DNA of 64,000 bases from JAAELZ01 sp965237995 (GTDB lineage Bacteria > Pseudomonadota > Gammaproteobacteria > Arenicellales > Poriferihabitantaceae), in contig CBDEGO010000002.1 in the NCBI GenBank assembly GCA_965237995.1, forward strand, positions 558,001 through 622,000. Reading direction: 5' to 3'. The position numbers and the translations under genes were made by a program. Below, one piece after another: positions 9,850-18,581 of the stretch (the stretch's first letter is position 1; each line of letters begins with the position of its first letter). A model generated the notes under the pieces. It had not been told where the DNA came from, did no database searches, and saw only the letters and a program-made list of their open reading frames with translations.

Positions 9850-10088
9850 TATTCTTTCAAAGCGAGTTCTTTCCTAGCTTACGAAGTTCACTTTCCAGTG
9901 CTTGATAATCTTGTTTGCTGGGTTTTGATATCGGTTTAGATACGGAATCGCTCATTGCTTATGGACCCAGTGCCCAAAGTTTGTGAATTGAGGCCTAAGT
10001 TTAGCGCAATTTTACTGACCGCCTCACTACTACCCAAAGCTAAGGTAACGGCTTCGTCTTTAAATGTTTGATTGTATGTATTTCTCAT
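9850..10088 (-). pseudogene. IS3-family orfA (helix-turn-helix), disrupted
   Basis: Starting from the ATG at 10088 the translation begins MRNTYNQTFKDEAVTLAL, then AVSKIALNLGLNSQTLG, which is the N-terminal helix-turn-helix of IS3 OrfA. The frame then breaks near the expected W of TLxxW and reaches a stop. A downstream piece DYQALESELRKLGK is the start of the leucine-zipper segment in another frame. It normally produces OrfA and the OrfAB fusion by frameshifting; here it is inactive. Confidence 0.75.
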
Positions 10089-10120
10089 CGGATAACTCCC
10101 ATTTAGTTAATAAAAAGTTG

Positions 10121-10138
10121 TCCGTTTCACTAGTGGCA
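10121..10138. repeat. IS3-type element, right terminal inverted repeat
   Basis: TCCGTTTCACTAGTGGCA is the inverted complement of the left end at 8919-8936 with two differences. Confidence 0.75.
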
Positions 10139-10318
10139 AGTCATTACGAAAGAGGCGAAGGAACGGGAAAACAAAAAGGAATGCATTGGAAGACATTCAA
10201 CAATCTAGAAAAAGAGTACTGCCGTGCTCTTGAAGCGATGCTTGCATTGCCACTCCCACTACAACAAGTGTTCCTCATTTGTCCCAAATCGGAGGTGAGC
10301 AAAACCAAAAGAAATTAA
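10139..10318 (+). other. Unassigned ORF remnant beside the IS end
   Basis: An open frame that enters from inside the IS3-type element continues to a stop at 10318, with a distinctive stretch GKQKGMHWKTFNNLEKEY at its centre. It has no plausible start of its own outside the element. I do not recognise a family with confidence. It may be the tail of a gene truncated by the insertion, or only an open frame. No function is proposed. Confidence 0.3.
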
Positions 10319-10353
10319 ATTTATCTTAAATTATTGTTTTTGCTAGGATAAAG

Positions 10354-10429
10354 TGGTGGCCAGGGACAGAATCGAACTGCCGACACGGGGATTTTCAGTC
10401 CCCTGCTCTACCGACTGAGCTACCTGGCC
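10354..10429 (-). tRNA. tRNA-Phe (GAA)
   Basis: The 76-nt minus-strand sequence begins GGCCAGGTAGCTCAG and ends with an encoded CCA. It folds as a cloverleaf: acceptor GGCCAGG pairs with CCTGGCC, the anticodon stem GGGGA/TCCCC holds loop CTGAAAA with anticodon GAA at 10394-10396, and the T arm contains GTTCGATTC. It reads UUU/UUC. A promoter lies just upstream at 10456-10484. It stands alone beside insertion-sequence debris, and tRNA ends are common integration targets. Confidence 0.95.
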
Positions 10430-10455
10430 ATGGATGCATCGTCGTAGGATGCGGG

Positions 10456-10484
10456 ATTACAAACTAGCCGAGCTTTAGTGTCAA
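10456..10484 (-). promoter_or_regulatory. Sigma-70 promoter of tRNA-Phe
   Basis: On the minus strand, TTGACA (10484-10479) and TGTAAT (10461-10456) are separated by 17 bp and are followed by a GC-rich discriminator (CCCGC), about 27 bp before the tRNA 5' end. This is a near-consensus housekeeping promoter with the GC discriminator typical of stringently controlled stable RNA genes. The rest of 10430-10719 shows no gene. Confidence 0.7.
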
Positions 10485-10719
10485 GCAGGTATCACCGTTT
10501 ATTTTAAATTTACTGCACATTTAAAATGCGTCTACTAATTTCAGATAATATTTATAACTATCACTTACATAGAGCGCTTCAATTACGATGCCTAAAACCC
10601 CCTTAGGCCAATCGAATTGAGTAGCAGTGCGACAAGAGATAACCCATGTAAAAGGTAATCTAGACATAAAGCATTAGTACTTTTATACGCAGATACACTG
10701 CATTATATTTAACGCTTAC

Positions 10720-11001
10720 TTAGCGCTTTATAATTTGGTAGAACACTTCCCCTTCCCCGATATAACCGAGTTCTTGGCGGGCTATAGTTTCAACGGCTTG
10801 TCCACCACTTTTTAGATCAAGCACCTCAGCGAGGAACTGGTCATTACGCGTGGTTAGCTCATCGATCTCTTGATGCAGAGAGCTGATAAGCTTGTTTTGA
10901 TGGTACAAATCGAACACATTTTTATCGCCCGCCCACAGCGCAAACTGTAACGAGAACAGCCCTGCAATTAAGCCTAGATTGATAACGTGAGATCGATTCA
11001 T
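10720..11001 (-). CDS. ftsB: Cell division protein FtsB
   Basis: A 93-residue bitopic membrane protein has a short cytoplasmic N-terminus, a transmembrane helix at about 7-25 (INLGLIAGLFSLQFALWAG) and a periplasmic coiled coil at about 35-65 (LISSLHQEIDELTTRND), and ends with the ETIARQELGYI segment typical of FtsB/DivIC. FtsB forms the FtsQLB complex that activates septal peptidoglycan synthesis. It is downstream of eno on the same strand, as in many gammaproteobacteria, with a 30-bp gap. Confidence 0.92.
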   Translation of the reverse strand: MNRSHVINLGLIAGLFSLQFALWAGDKNVFDLYHQNKLISSLHQEIDELTTRNDQFLAEVLDLKSGGQAVETIARQELGYIGEGEVFYQIIKR

Positions 11002-11031
11002 AAAAATATATCTTTTCCTATAAACACTATT

Positions 11032-12318
11032 TTAACTTAAATTGCTAAACGCCGCCATTGAGGCATAGTTAGCACCACTTAGCTGTTCAATATGCAATAA
11101 GCGGTTGTATTTCGCCACACGTTCAGAACGACATAGAGACCCTGTTTTTATCTGCCCTGCTCCAGTTGCGACGGCCAAATCGGCAATGGTGGTATCTTCA
11201 GTTTCACCGGAACGATGGGAAATCGTCGCACAATAACCCGCGTCTTGGGCCATCTTGATAGCATCTAGTGTTTCAGTCAAAGAGCCGATTTGATTAAACT
11301 TAATCAAAATAGAATTACCCACACCCATCTCGATGCCTTTGTTAAGAATATCGGTATTCGTCACGAATAGATCATCGCCGGTTAATTGTACTTTGTTACC
11401 GAGTTTCTCCGTGAGCTTGCTCCAACCATCCCAGTCATCTTCGGCCATGCCATCTTCGATAGTGATAATTGGATACTGATTTGCCCAATCTACAATGTAA
11501 TCAACAAACGCCTCTGAGTCGTAAGAAACGCCTTCAGCACCGAGATGATATTGTCCATCACGATAAAATTCCGTGCTAGCCACATCAAGGCCAATTAAAA
11601 TATCTTTACCCGCCGTAAAACCCGCCCGGTCAATAGCTTCCATCAGTAACTGCACACCAGCCACATTGGATTGCGCTTCTGGCGCAAAACCGCCTTCATC
11701 GCCCACACCGGTGCTTAAGCCATTTTCAAGCAGTACCTTCTTTAGCGTATGAAATATTTCTGTGCCGTAGCGCAGCGCTTCAGTAAAGCTTGGCGCGCCA
11801 ACTGGCAACACCATGAACTCTTGAAAATCGATGGCATTATCGGCGTGCTCACCGCCATTTATTATATTCATCTGCGGCACTGGCATCACCAACGTATTAT
11901 TGCCATACAAGCTAGCCAGGTATTGGTATAACTCTTGTCTAGTACTCACTGCCGCGGCGCGCGCGCAAGCTAGAGACACAGCTAAAATGGCATTAGCGCC
12001 CAAGTTTTCTTTTGATTTCGTGCCGTCAAGCGCAATCATTTTTTCGTCTATCCCGCGTTGGTCGGTGCAGTCGTGACCTAGTAACGCGCCTTTAATAGCG
12101 GTGTTAACGTTATTTACCGCCTTCAATACGCCTTTGCCTGCATAACGCTTAGAGTCTTGGTCTCTGAGTTCTAATGCTTCTAAACTACCGGTGGATGCAC
12201 CAGAAGGTACCATCGCAGTCCCTACTTCACCTGACTGTAGCTCGACATCTGCGACTATCGTTGGGTTACCTCGTGAATCTAGAATTTCGCGCGCACGTAT
12301 ATCAGCAATCTTCGCCAT
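11032..12318 (-). CDS. eno: Enolase
   Basis: The 428-residue protein is full length for bacterial enolase. It begins with IADIRAREILDSRGNPT, has the loop SGASTG that closes over the substrate, Mg ligands in GLDVASTEF, IEDGMAEDDWDG and LTGDDLFVTN, the catalytic Lys in ILIKFNQIGSLTET and the signature SHRSGETEDTTIADL. It converts 2-phosphoglycerate to phosphoenolpyruvate in glycolysis and gluconeogenesis and in many proteobacteria is also part of the RNA degradosome. It is first in the eno-ftsB unit. Confidence 0.97.
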   Translation of the reverse strand: MAKIADIRAREILDSRGNPTIVADVELQSGEVGTAMVPSGASTGSLEALELRDQDSKRYAGKGVLKAVNNVNTAIKGALLGHDCTDQRGIDEKMIALDGTKSKENLGANAILAVSLACARAAAVSTRQELYQYLASLYGNNTLVMPVPQMNIINGGEHADNAIDFQEFMVLPVGAPSFTEALRYGTEIFHTLKKVLLENGLSTGVGDEGGFAPEAQSNVAGVQLLMEAIDRAGFTAGKDILIGLDVASTEFYRDGQYHLGAEGVSYDSEAFVDYIVDWANQYPIITIEDGMAEDDWDGWSKLTEKLGNKVQLTGDDLFVTNTDILNKGIEMGVGNSILIKFNQIGSLTETLDAIKMAQDAGYCATISHRSGETEDTTIADLAVATGAGQIKTGSLCRSERVAKYNRLLHIEQLSGANYASMAAFSNLS

Positions 12319-12589
12319 GGAATTAATTTATATATGTAGTTGAACAATTAAGTTTAGAAATTTATGCCTTGCAACATTTAGGGGCAATAACAGGCATCTT
12401 TAGAAATTATCTGAATTATATGCGAACGTAACACCTGATAGATACTCAATAGATCTTATACAAGCAATAACAAACCTTCACTATCGATCGCGTGAGAACT
12501 TAGATTTAGTCAGCAAACGTTAGGGGTTTGAGTGTAAAATCGGCCTCTTATTGTTTCGCCAAATTCCTGCCTGTTAATTGACAAAAACA

Positions 12590-14677
12590 ATGCGAAAAAG
12601 CACGACCCCAAAACACCCTTATTTAGCTCATTTGCACTTATTTGGTTTAAGTGCACTGATTACTTGTCTAACTCTGTTCAGCCAGCCACTTTTAGCCGTC
12701 GGCATCGCGACTATTGGCTTAGGTACCGACTTAACACTTAGCTCTACTCGACTAGAATCTGGCACCGATTTGGTAAACGGTGATGATTTCGCAGACGATG
12801 AATCCGGCAGCTTACAAGGCGGCATTATTTCTCGTACTTTATTAGCTAACACCACTCAGTCAGTTATTACACCGATTAAAGTTACCTCTCCTGGTACTGG
12901 TTATACGGTAGAGCGCGGCAATGAAGCGCTGAATTTAATTTTGGCGCGCCCCGATATTCAAGTGGTCGACTATGACTACTTACAACCGGCATCGCTAAAT
13001 TTACAGAGACAACTCATTTCTAGTGGCAAGACCATCATTATACAAGCTGGCGACAACAGCTTAGCCAGCCCCACTAATCAAGCGCGCACCGTGCCTTTGC
13101 TAAACAACGGCGCAATTATTGTTGGCGGTATTGATGACCGACAACTGATCGACAACCAAAGCAATCGAGCAGGTGATCTAAAAAATCATTTCATGGTGGC
13201 GCCGATCAGCTCTCCATTTTCTTCTACTAAGAGCACTGCCTATTCCAGAGCTAATGTATCAGCAGCAGCGGCGCGTGTTTATGAAGCCGCTCCGTTCTTA
13301 ACACCGCAACAGGTTGTACAAGTTTTATTTCAAAGTGCGACTGATTTAGGCGCCCCCGGCGTTGACGATATATACGGCAATGGCGCCTTAGATGTTGCCG
13401 CAGCACTTGACCCTGTAGGCATTACCAATGTCACCACAGAAAATGGAGGCAATAATAACGGTGGGGGTAGTGGGGGTAGCGCATTCGGTGCAATTGCCGT
13501 AGCGGGCGCGTTAGGTTATGCGCTGTTTGGACGATCTAAAACCTTACAGAAAACGCTCGTATTAGACCAGTTTGGCAGAGGTTATCCGGTTGACTTAGTC
13601 GCGCGCGCGCCTAAACTTGGCGATCACTCTTTACCTCAGTTATTGCAAAGCGGGTCTCTTAATCAATCAAGTATGTTCGCTCACTATAAGCCGGACTCTG
13701 ACAAAACTACGCAAATGAACGTAAGCCTACTTGCTGACAATGGCAACGTTCTAGACTTGGACAACAGTCAAGCGGCGCAAAGCGCATTAAGCGTCAGCGG
13801 CGATACACCAGAGGTTCACCTTTCTTTTAAAAGTGAGCGTGACTTTAGTAAAGGATATCAAACCACCCAGCTTTTCAATCTACCACTCAATGCAACACTG
13901 GGCGTAAATGCCCAAAACCAAACACTGCAGCAGTTAAATGTCAGCTCTGCATTTAGCTCTCCCTATCTAGGCTTTGCCAACCAGAGTAGTGCTTTTAAAT
14001 TAGCCAAACACAATAACGCTAGCAGCCATCAATTTGGCCTAAGTTTACATGACGACCAAGGTAGGCACGGTGCGGCAAGTCGCAGCGTTGTATACGAAGG
14101 CGCTATAACCAACCCCAAATCTAGTATGGGCTTACAGATTGCTTACACGGCAGAACAGCAGTCTTTATTTGGAAGCGCGGCTAATGGGCCATTAGGTGTC
14201 AATGCCGCAGAAACCTTATCATTTACCCTGTCTGGGTCGTTGCAGCTTAACGAAAAATTTGAATTAATTGGTAGTCATTCAATTGGTAAAACTCAAGTGC
14301 ACGAGGCCAATCACTCCTTGTTAACTGGGTTTACTCAGTTGAGTAGTCAAGCCAGCGCTATCGGCTTACTGGGGCGTAATTTATTCACGACTAACGATCG
14401 CTTCGCAATTGTTGCCAGCCAACCCTTGCACCTAAATGGCGGGCAAATTGATATCAACGCCCCGACTGAACAACTCAATGATGGATCAGTACTCTTTAGC
14501 AATGAAACCGTTAACCTAGGCCAATTAAGTGCTCCGATTCAACGCCTAAGCTTTGGGTATCAACGCCCCATTGGCAAACGTACGCAGTGGCAAAGTCGGT
14601 TTATCTATCAATCGGGCACCTATAACGAGCAAAGTCATCACTATGGCTTTGTCACCCGTTTAAGCATCAACCTCTAA
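12590..14677 (+). CDS. Subtilase-like autotransporter without catalytic residues (putative outer-membrane protein)
   Basis: The frame is open from a TTG at 12578; the ATG at 12590 gives 695 residues and an N-terminal export signal (hydrophobic stretch LFGLSALITCLTLFS, cleavage near LLA). Residues about 35-275 read like a peptidase S8 domain ending in the typical GNGALDVAAALDPVG, but IDTG-like, GHGTHVAG-like and GTSxAxP-like segments appear as IATIGLGTD, ESGSLQGGII and STAYSRANVSAAAA, so Asp, His and Ser are all replaced. A Gly/Asn linker and the motif LVLDQFGRGYPVDL (323-336) follow, then a long beta-rich C-terminus that looks like an autotransporter barrel. It is probably a surface pseudoprotease. 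Its partner may be the membrane gene 45 bp downstream. Confidence 0.65.
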   Translation: MRKSTTPKHPYLAHLHLFGLSALITCLTLFSQPLLAVGIATIGLGTDLTLSSTRLESGTDLVNGDDFADDESGSLQGGIISRTLLANTTQSVITPIKVTSPGTGYTVERGNEALNLILARPDIQVVDYDYLQPASLNLQRQLISSGKTIIIQAGDNSLASPTNQARTVPLLNNGAIIVGGIDDRQLIDNQSNRAGDLKNHFMVAPISSPFSSTKSTAYSRANVSAAAARVYEAAPFLTPQQVVQVLFQSATDLGAPGVDDIYGNGALDVAAALDPVGITNVTTENGGNNNGGGSGGSAFGAIAVAGALGYALFGRSKTLQKTLVLDQFGRGYPVDLVARAPKLGDHSLPQLLQSGSLNQSSMFAHYKPDSDKTTQMNVSLLADNGNVLDLDNSQAAQSALSVSGDTPEVHLSFKSERDFSKGYQTTQLFNLPLNATLGVNAQNQTLQQLNVSSAFSSPYLGFANQSSAFKLAKHNNASSHQFGLSLHDDQGRHGAASRSVVYEGAITNPKSSMGLQIAYTAEQQSLFGSAANGPLGVNAAETLSFTLSGSLQLNEKFELIGSHSIGKTQVHEANHSLLTGFTQLSSQASAIGLLGRNLFTTNDRFAIVASQPLHLNGGQIDINAPTEQLNDGSVLFSNETVNLGQLSAPIQRLSFGYQRPIGKRTQWQSRFIYQSGTYNEQSHHYGFVTRLSINL

Positions 14678-14698
14678 ACACCTTAACTTAACCTTTGT

Positions 14699-14722
14699 CG
14701 GCGCCAAAGCGCCGTATTTATT
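14699..14722 (+). terminator. GC-rich hairpin between the subtilase-like and membrane genes
   Basis: CGGCGC-CAAA-GCGCCG at 14699-14714 forms a perfect 6-bp stem followed by TATTTATT and then the ATG at 14723. It resembles an intrinsic terminator with a weak U tract, and it also sits where the Shine-Dalgarno sequence of the next gene would be, so it could attenuate expression or translation of that gene. Confidence 0.45.
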
Positions 14723-17119
14723 ATGTCTAATCGTTCTATCAGTTTCGCCATTTTTTTAGTCGCACTCGTTACTTTGTTGTTCGAGCTTAACTTAGTTAAG
14801 GTGTTCGACACCTTATGGTCATCCAACCTAAGCTACATGCTCATTTCATTGGCTATGTTTGCGCTTGGCTTGGCTGGCATCGTCAATACGTTGTTTCCGA
14901 TAGACGTGAACGCCATGGGCGGCAAAGTGCTTAGCGTATTGGCGATATTATTCAGTGCAACGGTACTAGGTACCTTTTTTGTTATTAACGCTTTTCCATT
15001 TAATAGTTATGAGTTAAGCAGTAACTTTTGGCCTAATGTACGCAATATGTTTGTAGCAATTGCTTACACAACCATTCCTTTTTTCTTGTCAGGTTTGATA
15101 TTAACCACACTGTTTTCTAACTACTCCAAAGAAATCCAAAAACTCTATTTTTATGATCTTGTAGGCGCATCAATCGGCTGCGTCATCATCATTCCGTTAC
15201 TGCCTTTGATTGCACCGGAGGGGTTGATGATAGTGGCTGCGGGCTTATCATTAGTCGCCGCTGCCTTGTTATATCAATCTAAAATGACGTGGATTATTGC
15301 CGCACTAGGTTTAATTACGGCGGCCATCCCTTTTACCCAAGAAGACTATCTATCGCTTGAATTACAAACAAATAAGCGTGGCATCATGTCCTATGCGGGT
15401 GGCACTGAGCTAACCCATTGGGACCCGATAGCTCGAATCGATATTATTGACGTTCCAAGAAAATATGACACCTCCGCTAAGTTTAAGTGGATTGCTTATG
15501 ATGCAGGCACGCAGACGAGTTATTTTTATAACTTCGATGGTGACTTTCAGAAAATCCGCGACGACGTAGAAAAAGGCGACAGCAAGCTACACTTCTGGGG
15601 CGACATGGTTGTTGCGTCACACTACCTAAAGCAAGACACTGACCAAGATGTATTAGTCATTGGCAGCGCTGGCGGACAAGAAGTGACTGCGGCAATCGCT
15701 TACGGTGCAAAGTCAGTGGATGGCGTCGAATTAGTAGGCAAAGTCGTAGACTTAGGAAAGAACGAATATGCCGATTACATCGGCAATATCTTCTCGCATC
15801 CGAATGTGAATGTGCAACAAGGCGAAGGTCGCAGCTTTCTGCGCTCCACCGATAAAAAGTACGACATCATTCAAATAATGAGCAACCACACTAGCTCAAG
15901 CATTGCATCGGGTAGCAGCGCCGCCAACCCAACGTACTTGCAGACTAAAGAAGCTTATTTGGAATATCTCACTCATCTTAAACCTGATGGTTTGTTGCAC
16001 ATTAATCACCACATTTACAACAGAATGCTAGGTACGGCAGCGGTTGCGTGGAAAGAGTTAGGTAAAACTGATTTTTATCGCCATGTAGCCGTATTTATGG
16101 TGCCAGCCACACGCGACAACTTACCGACATTTTTACTTAAAATGACGCCGTGGACGCAAGCCGAACTTGAAAAGGTTGGGTCTTTACTGTATCCAGCTCG
16201 CTTGCAAGTCAATCCAATGGTGGAAAGCACCCGACCACTCGACCAGCGCCTTATGCGTGGTGAAATGACTAAGCAAGATATTGAGAATGTGCCTTACCAG
16301 ATCAGACCGACTACGGATGACCACCCTTATTTCAATCTGCTAAGAAAAACCAATCGAGACCTCGACGACGACATCGCTATGCTGTTAGACACGTCGACCG
16401 CACGACATTTAAATTCACAACGTAATGCTGGCATTCCAATGGATGTAGTGCACTTATTTGTAGTCGGTGCTGGCGCTTCAGTGTTCGCACTGTTGGTATT
16501 TTTACTGCCCTTACTCTTTTCACAAATTGGACGCGAGCGCTGGCCCAATAAAACACCAACGCTCGCCTACTTCTCATTATTGGGTCTGGGTTTTATTATA
16601 TTTGAATTAGTTTCAATTCAATTATTTATGCGCTTAATTGGCTACCCATTGTATAGTTTAACCACTGTGATATTTGGTTACTTAATTGGTGCTGGATTTG
16701 GTAGTTTAGCGTCCGAAAAAATGGGGATCAGCCCTCAATCAAGATGGAATATCCCATTCATTGGAATTATCGTTAGCTCACTAGCCATGATGTTGCTTCA
16801 TCCGATGATCATCGATGCGTCATTACAACTATCACAAGCTGCACGAATCAGCATCACTTTAGCGATGATACTTCCGGTCGCCTTCTTTCTAGGTATGGCG
16901 TTTCCGCTCGGTGTGCTACGCGCATCGCAAACCCCCTATGCGAAGCAAGCGATTGCTTGGGCTTGGGGTATCAACGGTGTGTTTACGGTCATTGGGGGCT
17001 TCTTAAGTACCGTATTGTCAATCTTCTTCGGTTTTAAACTTACCTTACTAGTGGCCATTTTATGCTACGTATTAGCCTATTGGGTGTTCCATCGCTTAAG
17101 TAACGCTCGAAGTTACTAA
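14723..17119 (+). CDS. Large membrane protein with spermidine-synthase-like domain
   Basis: The 798-residue protein has about seven transmembrane helices in its first 215 residues, a soluble methyltransferase-fold domain at roughly 290-450, and a second helical membrane region from about 570. The soluble domain has a nucleotide-binding-like loop VIGSAGGQEVTAAIAYGAK, followed by VDGVELVGKVV, typical of membrane-fused polyamine aminopropyltransferase homologues, and the region before the second membrane part contains TTDDHPYF, common to this family. Family members are poorly characterised and transfer of an aminopropyl group is not proven for them. The gene follows the pseudo-subtilase gene by 45 bp and converges on rlmD. 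Confidence 0.72.
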   Translation: MSNRSISFAIFLVALVTLLFELNLVKVFDTLWSSNLSYMLISLAMFALGLAGIVNTLFPIDVNAMGGKVLSVLAILFSATVLGTFFVINAFPFNSYELSSNFWPNVRNMFVAIAYTTIPFFLSGLILTTLFSNYSKEIQKLYFYDLVGASIGCVIIIPLLPLIAPEGLMIVAAGLSLVAAALLYQSKMTWIIAALGLITAAIPFTQEDYLSLELQTNKRGIMSYAGGTELTHWDPIARIDIIDVPRKYDTSAKFKWIAYDAGTQTSYFYNFDGDFQKIRDDVEKGDSKLHFWGDMVVASHYLKQDTDQDVLVIGSAGGQEVTAAIAYGAKSVDGVELVGKVVDLGKNEYADYIGNIFSHPNVNVQQGEGRSFLRSTDKKYDIIQIMSNHTSSSIASGSSAANPTYLQTKEAYLEYLTHLKPDGLLHINHHIYNRMLGTAAVAWKELGKTDFYRHVAVFMVPATRDNLPTFLLKMTPWTQAELEKVGSLLYPARLQVNPMVESTRPLDQRLMRGEMTKQDIENVPYQIRPTTDDHPYFNLLRKTNRDLDDDIAMLLDTSTARHLNSQRNAGIPMDVVHLFVVGAGASVFALLVFLLPLLFSQIGRERWPNKTPTLAYFSLLGLGFIIFELVSIQLFMRLIGYPLYSLTTVIFGYLIGAGFGSLASEKMGISPQSRWNIPFIGIIVSSLAMMLLHPMIIDASLQLSQAARISITLAMILPVAFFLGMAFPLGVLRASQTPYAKQAIAWAWGINGVFTVIGGFLSTVLSIFFGFKLTLLVAILCYVLAYWVFHRLSNARSY

Positions 17120-17139
17120 TTTAGCCCGTCTAAACTTAA

Positions 17140-17171
17140 TTGGCGTTTGAGTGAAAACACCCAAACGCCAA
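17140..17171. terminator. Inverted repeat between convergent genes, possible bidirectional terminator
   Basis: TTGGCGTTTG (17140-17149) and CAAACGCCAA (17162-17171) form a 10-bp perfect stem around a 12-base loop, midway between the membrane gene and rlmD. There is no strong U run on either side, so termination efficiency is uncertain. Confidence 0.5.
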
Positions 17172-17181
17172 CAAGGCCTTC

Positions 17182-18507
17182 TCACTTAGGTTTGACAAAC
17201 ACCGCAATCGACTCAACATGCGCGGTATGTGGAAACATATCAATCGCACCTGCTTTAGTGAAGGTATAACCTAATTGATTGGCCAAAATATTGGCGTCAC
17301 GCGCCAAGGTAGCCGGGTTACAAGATACATAAACGATATGCTCAGGTTGCAAAATCGGCACATACTTTTCAACAATTAATTGGGCACCAGAGCGCGGCGG
17401 GTCAATCAGCATTTTGTTATACCCACCATTCGGCAGTTTCTTTTCAGCATTGTCCAAGTGTAAGTTCGCCGCTTCAAAACGAGCATTATCTATGCCATTA
17501 ATACGGGCATTATGCATAGCTTGCTGAGTCATCGATTCTTCTCCTTCAATTCCCAGCACGTCTGCACCGGATCGCGCGACCGCCAAACTGAAATTGCCTA
17601 AGCCGCAAAACAAATCGAGCACGCTATCACTTTGAGTCAGCTCTAGATGCTCCACCGCCGCTTGCACTGTTTTGCGGTTCATTATCTCATTTACTTGAAT
17701 GAAATCGGTCGTTCTAAACTCAAGCTTCAGATCAAACTCTGGCATTTGATAATACAAAGGATCTGGGTTTGCTGGCCACACTGGAAATATCGAATCAGGG
17801 CCTGCGGGCTGTAAATACAATTGCACGTCTTGAGCTTGCGCAAACGCAACAAGAGCTTGCATGTCCTCTTCTGTCATCGCTACTAAATTACGGATAACCA
17901 ACGCAACCGCATCTTGCGCAGACGCGACTTCAATTTGTGGAATTCGATCATAGCAACTGAGCTGCGCTATCAGAGCGTGCAACTCAGGCAGTAAACCAGA
18001 TAAGCGACGTTCCAAGGTCAAACAGGTTTGTAATGAGGTTAAATAGGCCGTCCCTTTTTCTCGAAAGCCAACCAGCACCCCTCCTTTTTTGGGTACATGT
18101 TTAACGCCTAATCGTGCTTTACGGCGGTAATGTAACCCATTTTCTGTCAGTGGCTCAAGCCAAGCTGTTGGCTCGACGTGTCCGATTCGTAACAGATTAT
18201 CTCGTAGCGTCTGCGCTTTAAATTGCAACTGAGCCTCAGGGTGTAAATGCTGGGTTGCGCAACCACCGCACACGCCAAAATACTCGCAAGGCGGCTCGAC
18301 TCGGTCTTCACTCGACTTTTGCACTTCTTCTAATCGCCCAGCGAAACTGCCGCGCTGCTTGTTAAATGGAGTAAACAATACTTCTTCTTCTGGTAACACT
18401 CCAGGCACGAAATACACTCTTTCATTGTGACGAATCACCCCACGGCCATCGTGTGCTAACGAGGGTTCCGATCGCGCAACAACTGGGTCATTTCTTTTTC
18501 GAGCCAT
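17182..18507 (-). CDS. rlmD: 23S rRNA (uracil-1939-C5)-methyltransferase RlmD
   Basis: The 441-residue protein has an N-terminal TRAM domain, then a [4Fe-4S] cluster site (C-x5-C-x2-C in CEYFGVCGGC and a fourth Cys in SLQTCLTLE), and a SAM-dependent methyltransferase domain with DLFCGLGNFS. The motif DPPRSG and the catalytic Cys in VSCNPATLARD complete the RumA family pattern. It methylates U1939 of 23S rRNA. It is divergent from the small ORF at 18582 and convergent with the membrane gene. Confidence 0.95.
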   Translation of the reverse strand: MARKRNDPVVARSEPSLAHDGRGVIRHNERVYFVPGVLPEEEVLFTPFNKQRGSFAGRLEEVQKSSEDRVEPPCEYFGVCGGCATQHLHPEAQLQFKAQTLRDNLLRIGHVEPTAWLEPLTENGLHYRRKARLGVKHVPKKGGVLVGFREKGTAYLTSLQTCLTLERRLSGLLPELHALIAQLSCYDRIPQIEVASAQDAVALVIRNLVAMTEEDMQALVAFAQAQDVQLYLQPAGPDSIFPVWPANPDPLYYQMPEFDLKLEFRTTDFIQVNEIMNRKTVQAAVEHLELTQSDSVLDLFCGLGNFSLAVARSGADVLGIEGEESMTQQAMHNARINGIDNARFEAANLHLDNAEKKLPNGGYNKMLIDPPRSGAQLIVEKYVPILQPEHIVYVSCNPATLARDANILANQLGYTFTKAGAIDMFPHTAHVESIAVFVKPK

Positions 18508-18581
18508 AGTGATTTAGGGTAAAATGAAAGGCGGGCAAAAACGGCGCCTATTATCTCCGTTCTCACTTTAGAAATAAATCG

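Larger units (their letters stand above)
8919..10138 (-). mobile_element. Degenerate IS3-family insertion sequence, about 1220 bp
   Basis: The element is bounded by imperfect inverted repeats: TGCCATTAGTAAAACGGA at 8919-8936 and, read from the other end, TGCCACTAGTGAAACGGA at 10138-10121 (16 of 18 match). Ends beginning TG and a length of 1.22 kb fit the IS3 family. Inside, on the minus strand, are decayed orfA (upstream) and orfB. No matching 3-4 bp target duplication is left next to the ends. Multiple frameshifts and stops mean it cannot move on its own. Confidence 0.82.

Noticed and set aside
12578..12589. TTG start four codons upstream of the subtilase-like gene
   Set aside because: The ATG at 12590 gives an equally good export signal and ATG is more likely; not excluded.
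17140..17171. Possible attachment site or mobile palindrome between convergent genes
   Set aside because: A simple stem between convergent stops is better explained as a terminator.
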